Assembly (NCBI GenBank): GCA_963402885.1
Contig: OY727095.1
Location: 30,447,001 to 30,511,000, forward strand
Origin: Antedon bifida
Lineage: Eukaryota > Echinodermata > Crinoidea > Comatulida > Antedonidae
Direction of reading: 5' to 3'
DNA length: 64,000 nt
Shown here piece by piece: positions 59,696-64,000 of this stretch; the stretch's first letter is position 1; every line of letters begins with the position of its first letter. Both the position numbers and the translations under genes were made by a program. The notes under the pieces were generated by a model, which was given only the letters and a program-made list of their open reading frames with translations, was not told the origin of the DNA and did no database searches.

Positions 59696-61107
59696 GATCA
59701 TCTCGGTCGCGTTTCATTTCGGTCGCGTGTCAATTAAGGTCAATTTTCAACAATATCGATCGTGGTGTATGGCGCGTCAATTATGCATAAAGCATACAAA
59801 AATGGATGCTATTGTAGGATTGGACCTAACTGTCAGATTTAACTCTCTTTCAGCAGTCGGTACGTGTAGTAGTTCGAATTTATAAACCTGTATTTGTAAC
59901 GATTTTTATCTATATTTTCAGGACACAACAAGTAGCTTACGAAGAAGACTCCAATATGTTAATAATTATGAATGAGTAAATTGGGAATATTTGTTTGGTG
60001 TCAGTAAAAATCAGTGAGAGACTTTCACTGAGCTTTTTTATACACTATATTGCACGATTATGTAATACAATTTTTAAAAACATAATGCATTGACGTGTCG
60101 CATTATGTCTCATGCTATTGAATTAGAATGAAACCATATTGCCTGTTGACTTTGTATGCTTATTGTTATGAAATATAATAAAAACAGAAATAAAGAAATA
60201 AGGCGAATTGTCTATTTTACCTTTTTGTGTCTATTGTCTCTTTTTGTGTCTATTGTCTATTGTCACCACAATACAAATGGAATGGGTGTAGCTTTTTTAG
60301 ATGAATTATTATCGAAAAATTATTCGTAAAACGGCCAAAAAAATGTCTACCATGTCCCTCCATCCGTCCCTTAAATTATACAAAAAATATGTATAATTAT
60401 TAGCTGTCAAGAAGAACTACACCGCTAACATAACCATCGTTAATACTATACTACTTTTCCAGTCAATTTTTTCTTGAAACATGATGATACGCTGATTGTC
60501 CACAGACAACGTAAAGCTGGCGGCAAAAATGTCTTACAAAGTCTTACATTTGTAGTTGCAATTTACTAAATCTACAGCATTAATTTTGCAAAGAAGCCCC
60601 TCAGCTCTGTTTAGTTTAAAAAGTAGTCTTGAAAAGAAGCCCATCTTGAAATGTTCTTAAAAGAAGAAACCGCCATTGAGCATTTTTTTCAAAGTTTTAC
60701 CGTATTGTGATGTATAAATTTAATTAGAGGCAATAAAAAAAAATATCAGCATAAGCACGCAAAAAAAGAGAGCGCGTGTGTAGCGGGGAAACAATGCACG
60801 CATCCAGACAAAAGGGCACAAAGCTCATTGTATTTGTCGGAAAAAGTAACGCACGTTATATCAAATGATGTTCTTATAAACTAATTAATAAAATACTGTT
60901 TTTACAATATTTATTTAAATATAATGATTATTATAAAAACATTTTTAAGTAAACACATAAAAAATAATAGAGCCTACACTTCGATACGCTTCGATCTTTA
61001 ATTAGAGCTTACAGTGTACAGTACTGCATTGAGCGGCGTTCCATAGAAATCGCCGGAAGTTCGATTTACCGGAAGCGCGACCGAAATGAAACGCGACCGA
61101 GATGATC
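59696..61107. mobile_element. 1.41 kb element with perfect 32-bp terminal inverted repeats
   Basis: 59696-59727 and 61076-61107 are exact inverse copies, beginning GATCATCTCGGTCGCG and containing a repeated TCGGTCGCGT. The interior has no recognisable transposase. It holds a short spliced-looking stretch (ATG at 59802, donor GTACGT near 59860, acceptor ATTTTCAG near 59921) and an AATAAA cluster near 60176-60195. Family unassigned. It lies 125 bp past the Ly6 stop codon. Confidence 0.75.
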
Positions 61108-61231
61108 CGATACCAAATGGAAAGGGATCGAAGCCATTGTTTAAACAAAAATAACAATTCTGAGTAAATTACAAATGGTTAATAAAAAATGTGTTTTTGT
61201 ACATTTCTGAACACAAAATGAAACAACAGAT

Positions 61232-62906
61232 CTAAACCATTGTTTTGAAAATGAAGAGCGTAAACAGTGTGGTAAGAATATTAACAGCATTGTTACAGGC
61301 GTTGTTGGGGTTTGGTGTGGTCATAACATAAGCATCGTTGCATCCATCAGTATTACAACATTGGTAACAGGTTTTGCCATCTGGAAAGTCAAAACACGTG
61401 CCGTCGGTACACCCAACTTCTACGCAAGTCCTGTCGTATAGAACTAATTCTTGATCACCGAGAGTCGCAGTCGTTTGACTAGTCTGCAATAATAAAGACA
61501 TTATAAATGCATTTTGTGTTTCGTTTTATCAAATAAAAATTACAATAAATGCCAAAATACACCTGAAAATTAACAATCGATACATTTATTTATTTATTTA
61601 TTTATTTATTTATTCAACTTCTCACTAACACTGTTAGTGAAGGATTGGGACCAAACTAAACACCTCTAAAAACGGTTCAGTCCCAATTGCACAGTGGCTG
61701 CGTGTGACAGTGGCTGTGTTATTTATTTTATGCCTTTAGGCAATGTGGCCAAGGATTACCAATAGTGAATTAATCACTGTCCTATCAGATAGGTGGTAAT
61801 CCCTCTCACAGGGGCTATTTTGTGAACCGGGGTAACCCCCTACTCTTCTCGAATAATGAACTGGGTTCTTTAAAGTGCACACATGTTGTACATTGGACCT
61901 ACGGTTTTTAGTCTTTAGTAGTTTTTAGCTTGTTCCACAAATCCACACATCGGCCTCGAACCCTTGCCGATGTTTGTGTTTGTGTGGAATATAGTATACC
62001 GGGGTAAACCCCTACTCGTCTCGAAAGATGTACTGGTTCTTGAAAGTGCACATGTTTAAAAATGTAATATGGCAGAAGAATGTCTGAGGCCAGGGGAGGG
62101 ACGAGATATTTATCAAGTGGACGACTTATGCGCCCCTTGTATATTTCTCTATACAGGTGATATACTTGTGTGCAAATAGTTATACTGTATTATATTCAAC
62201 ATTATCAATACAAAACCAATGATAATATTTTAGCCCGAAGCTTACCGCACACATTCCAGAACAGGAAACCTGCGGGATATTCTCTGGATTCACCAACACA
62301 TCTCCACACTCAGGAGTGAAAAACTGAGTACAATTGTAACACATAAAAGCGTTACTAACACCTAAAAGAATTCAGAATTCCTATTAGTATCGTACATGAG
62401 TAGGAATATTAATAATACACTTAATCGTTATTTTTTTAGGTGGTTCACCTATAAAAATTAAGCAGCTGGTGGGAGGCAGACAAAGCGTCAACAAAATCAT
62501 GTATATGAACTTTTTTCTTATAGGAAAAAGATTTGTTACTAATGTTCAGGTCACCGCATCACAAACTACTGGGACAGTTCGGATAGTAAAATTACGTGGT
62601 TTCGCGTATTGTTCTCGCGTTGCGTCGTCACAATAGTGACGCAAACAACAAGGACGCAACCCAAGTGATTTGACCAATCACGCGACACGATGGATTATAT
62701 ACGAACACTGTCACTTGTCATTGGTCAATTCGCTTGCGTTGAGCTTACGCCCAGCTTACGCCCTTGCGTTGCATCTCTGGTGAGAACACAGTTTTATTCC
62801 GGTAACTTAGAAGCCCATGTGAACGAGCCTCTAAATGGGACTCATCTTCACACTTACCAAATGTGCACAAAACAACAGCAGCAGCTAAAAACAACTTCGA
62901 ATCCAT
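61232..62906 (-). CDS. Ly6/uPAR-type three-finger protein, GPI-anchored
   Basis: Small extracellular protein, 138 residues from three coding exons (62858-62906, 62246-62361, 61232-61483; GT-AG borders, phases 1 and 0). The signal peptide is KLFLAAAVVLCTF, with probable cleavage after VSNA (21). The mature chain begins FMCYNC and carries CSGMC, CVEVGC, CYQCC and CCNTDGCN (97-104), the closing signature of the LU domain. After it, a short linker leads to a hydrophobic C-terminus (NILTTLFTLFIF) typical of GPI attachment. The three-exon layout (signal, finger 1, rest) is usual for Ly6 genes. CYNC followed by PECGD recalls the quiver/sleepless group. Ligand unknown. Confidence 0.83.
61583..61613. 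repeat. (TTTA)n microsatellite
   Basis: About eight TTTA units directly downstream of CATTTATTTATT, within the Ly6 intron. Confidence 0.9.
61735..62060. repeat. Dispersed repeat family G, copy 2
   Basis: GCCTTTAGGCAATGTGGCCA, ACCGGGGTAACCCCCTACTC, TTCTTTAAAGTGCACACATG, GACCTACGGTTTTTAGTC and CCTCGAACCCTTGCCGATG, in the same order as at 23400. The ACCGGGGTAA block is repeated near 61998, suggesting an internal duplication. Confidence 0.65.
62607..62796. mobile_element. MITE family E, copy 2
   Basis: Shares TGTCATTGGTCAA, TTGCGTTG and GTTCTC-type ends with 58651-58781, in reverse sense GGTGAGAACACAGTTTTA. The end nearest the exon is 61 bp downstream of the Ly6 exon-1 donor (62857). Confidence 0.6.
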
Positions 62907-62934
62907 TATGATGAGTGTGAATAGTATCTTAAAC
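62858..62934 (-). other. Ly6 gene first coding exon with its 5' UTR acceptor
   Basis: Upstream of the ATG at 62906, TTTTATAG at 62935-62942 reads as a good acceptor, so this exon probably runs 62858-62934 and follows an untranslated exon. Confidence 0.5.
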
Positions 62935-63162
62935 CTATAAAATGAAATCAAAAGATACATTGATTTATTGTGATTAAAAGAAATTAGTTCAATGTAGTGA
63001 GCAACTCGAAAGGATGGATAAACTAATTTTATAATTGATCGTGCTTATAAATTATCATTCGAGGCTTAGGGAGTCCGAGTTCCAACCCTGGTACCTCAAT
63101 ATTTTTCTTTTCATCCGGTGGCAAACATAAAACATGGTACATCATTAACATCCAGCCGGCGT

Positions 63163-63223
63163 TCCCCCTCCCCCTCCCCCTCCCCCTCCCTCTATATTTG
63201 TATACACAAAAAAAAAAAAAAAC
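63163..63223. repeat. (CCCCCT)n followed by poly(A)
   Basis: Four or five CCCCCT units, then TCTATATTTGTATACAC and a 16-base A run. It is simple sequence in the presumed Ly6 5' UTR intron. Confidence 0.9.
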
Positions 63224-63630
63224 GAAAGGAAAAGAAAAAAAGGAGTAAAAAACAGTCACAGACTACAGTATATATTTCGTATTAAATTACGCAATTAATG
63301 TTTCTTCCATTTTTTGTCGCCCGAGATTAAACAAAAGAAAAGACATACTGTTACTGTTACAACGATCAACGTCGAGCGATACGCGTCTGTAGTGTAATTA
63401 AAGAGTTGCGAATAAATTACCTATTTTCGCCTGAAAAATAAACGCATAGTGGTCCCTGGATGAGTGTATCGTACTCAGATTACGTTTTCCTGCAAATTAG
63501 ATGATTAGTTCTTTGCTTTTTAAATCCTGTATTACTTTTAATATATTTGTTTTATATCTTGTATATAATTTATTTCACGTTTTGTTTGTACTGTAAATCT
63601 TAAATCATTTTTTTCTTTTATTTTACTTAC

Positions 63631-63685
63631 TCTGGACGCACCTTCATTCAAGAAGTGTGCCACTGTTTCAAAAGTGTAGCTTCCA
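63631..63685 (-). other. Candidate untranslated 5' exon of the Ly6 gene
   Basis: CCAGA followed by GTAAGTAAAA (donor 63630 downward) is a strong donor that pairs in orientation with the acceptor at 62935. The far end cannot be set. Confidence 0.35.
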
Positions 63686-64000
63686 AATAAATTATTAATA
63701 TTATACTGATAACTGATAAAATACTTTTATTGCAACTTTTGGGTTGAATTATACAAAAATATATACTTATACTTAAATGAAAAAATATATCAAATCCATC
63801 AACAATATAAATCAAATAACACAAAAACATCGAAGAACAGACAAACAGAAGTCAAGTCAGGGGAAGATACGACTGTGCAGGGATATGTATGCCTACCACT
63901 TGTGAAACAGACCAAAGTTTACAATAACATTTTTTGATCGTTCCGTTTTTACTTTTGGAATGCAAAATTCTTTAACTTGTCTTAAATTGTAGACCTATTT
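63686..64000. other. Nothing recognised at the right edge
   Basis: AT-rich sequence without an exon, repeat or element I can identify. It may be the Ly6 promoter. Confidence 0.4.

Noticed and set aside
1-64000. Endogenous retrovirus, LTR element or Polinton
   Set aside because: No paired long terminal repeats, capsid-, envelope- or integrase-like coding sequence was recognised anywhere in the window.

Overview
This is AT-rich animal nuclear DNA with long introns, many small transposons and several large minisatellites. It has no prokaryotic or organellar features. Gene content (one KDM3-type demethylase, a recognisable securin, a shootin-1 orthologue and a three-finger Ly6 protein), together with the many AGGCCT-type motifs, suggests an invertebrate deuterostome, most likely an echinoderm. 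The species is an inference and was not checked against any database.

Layout. (1) Positions 1-18,797, plus strand: 14 exons of a KDM3/JMJD1-family histone H3K9 demethylase running to its stop codon; the 5' end lies outside the window. (2) 18,798-23,760: its 3' flank, a 3 x 95 bp tandem repeat and a 2.1 kb minisatellite between two convergent genes. (3) 28,406-23,760, minus strand: a five-exon, 216-residue securin (PTTG1-like). (4) 58,519 down to about 29,386, minus strand: a 19-exon shootin-1 gene (about 1,113 residues, with a long 3' UTR) whose introns hold MITEs, SINEs, a 48-copy 37-bp array and an 81-bp array that duplicates one of its own splice donors. (5) 58,520-61,231: an intergenic stretch with a 1.4 kb element bearing perfect 32-bp terminal inverted repeats. 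(6) 62,906-61,232, minus strand: a small GPI-anchored Ly6/uPAR-type protein, with a probable 5' UTR exon near 63,631.

The genes act separately: chromatin demethylation, separase inhibition, the neuronal actin-adhesion clutch and a surface three-finger protein. I see no shared pathway or operon-like arrangement.

The most unusual signal is positional. Terminal-inverted-repeat elements of at least six sequence families lie repeatedly about 10-105 bp downstream of 5' splice sites in all four genes. The second is the 81-bp array in shootin-1, which carries ten extra intact copies of the exon-5 tail plus GTAAGT donor. No retroviral, LTR or capsid-bearing element was recognised.
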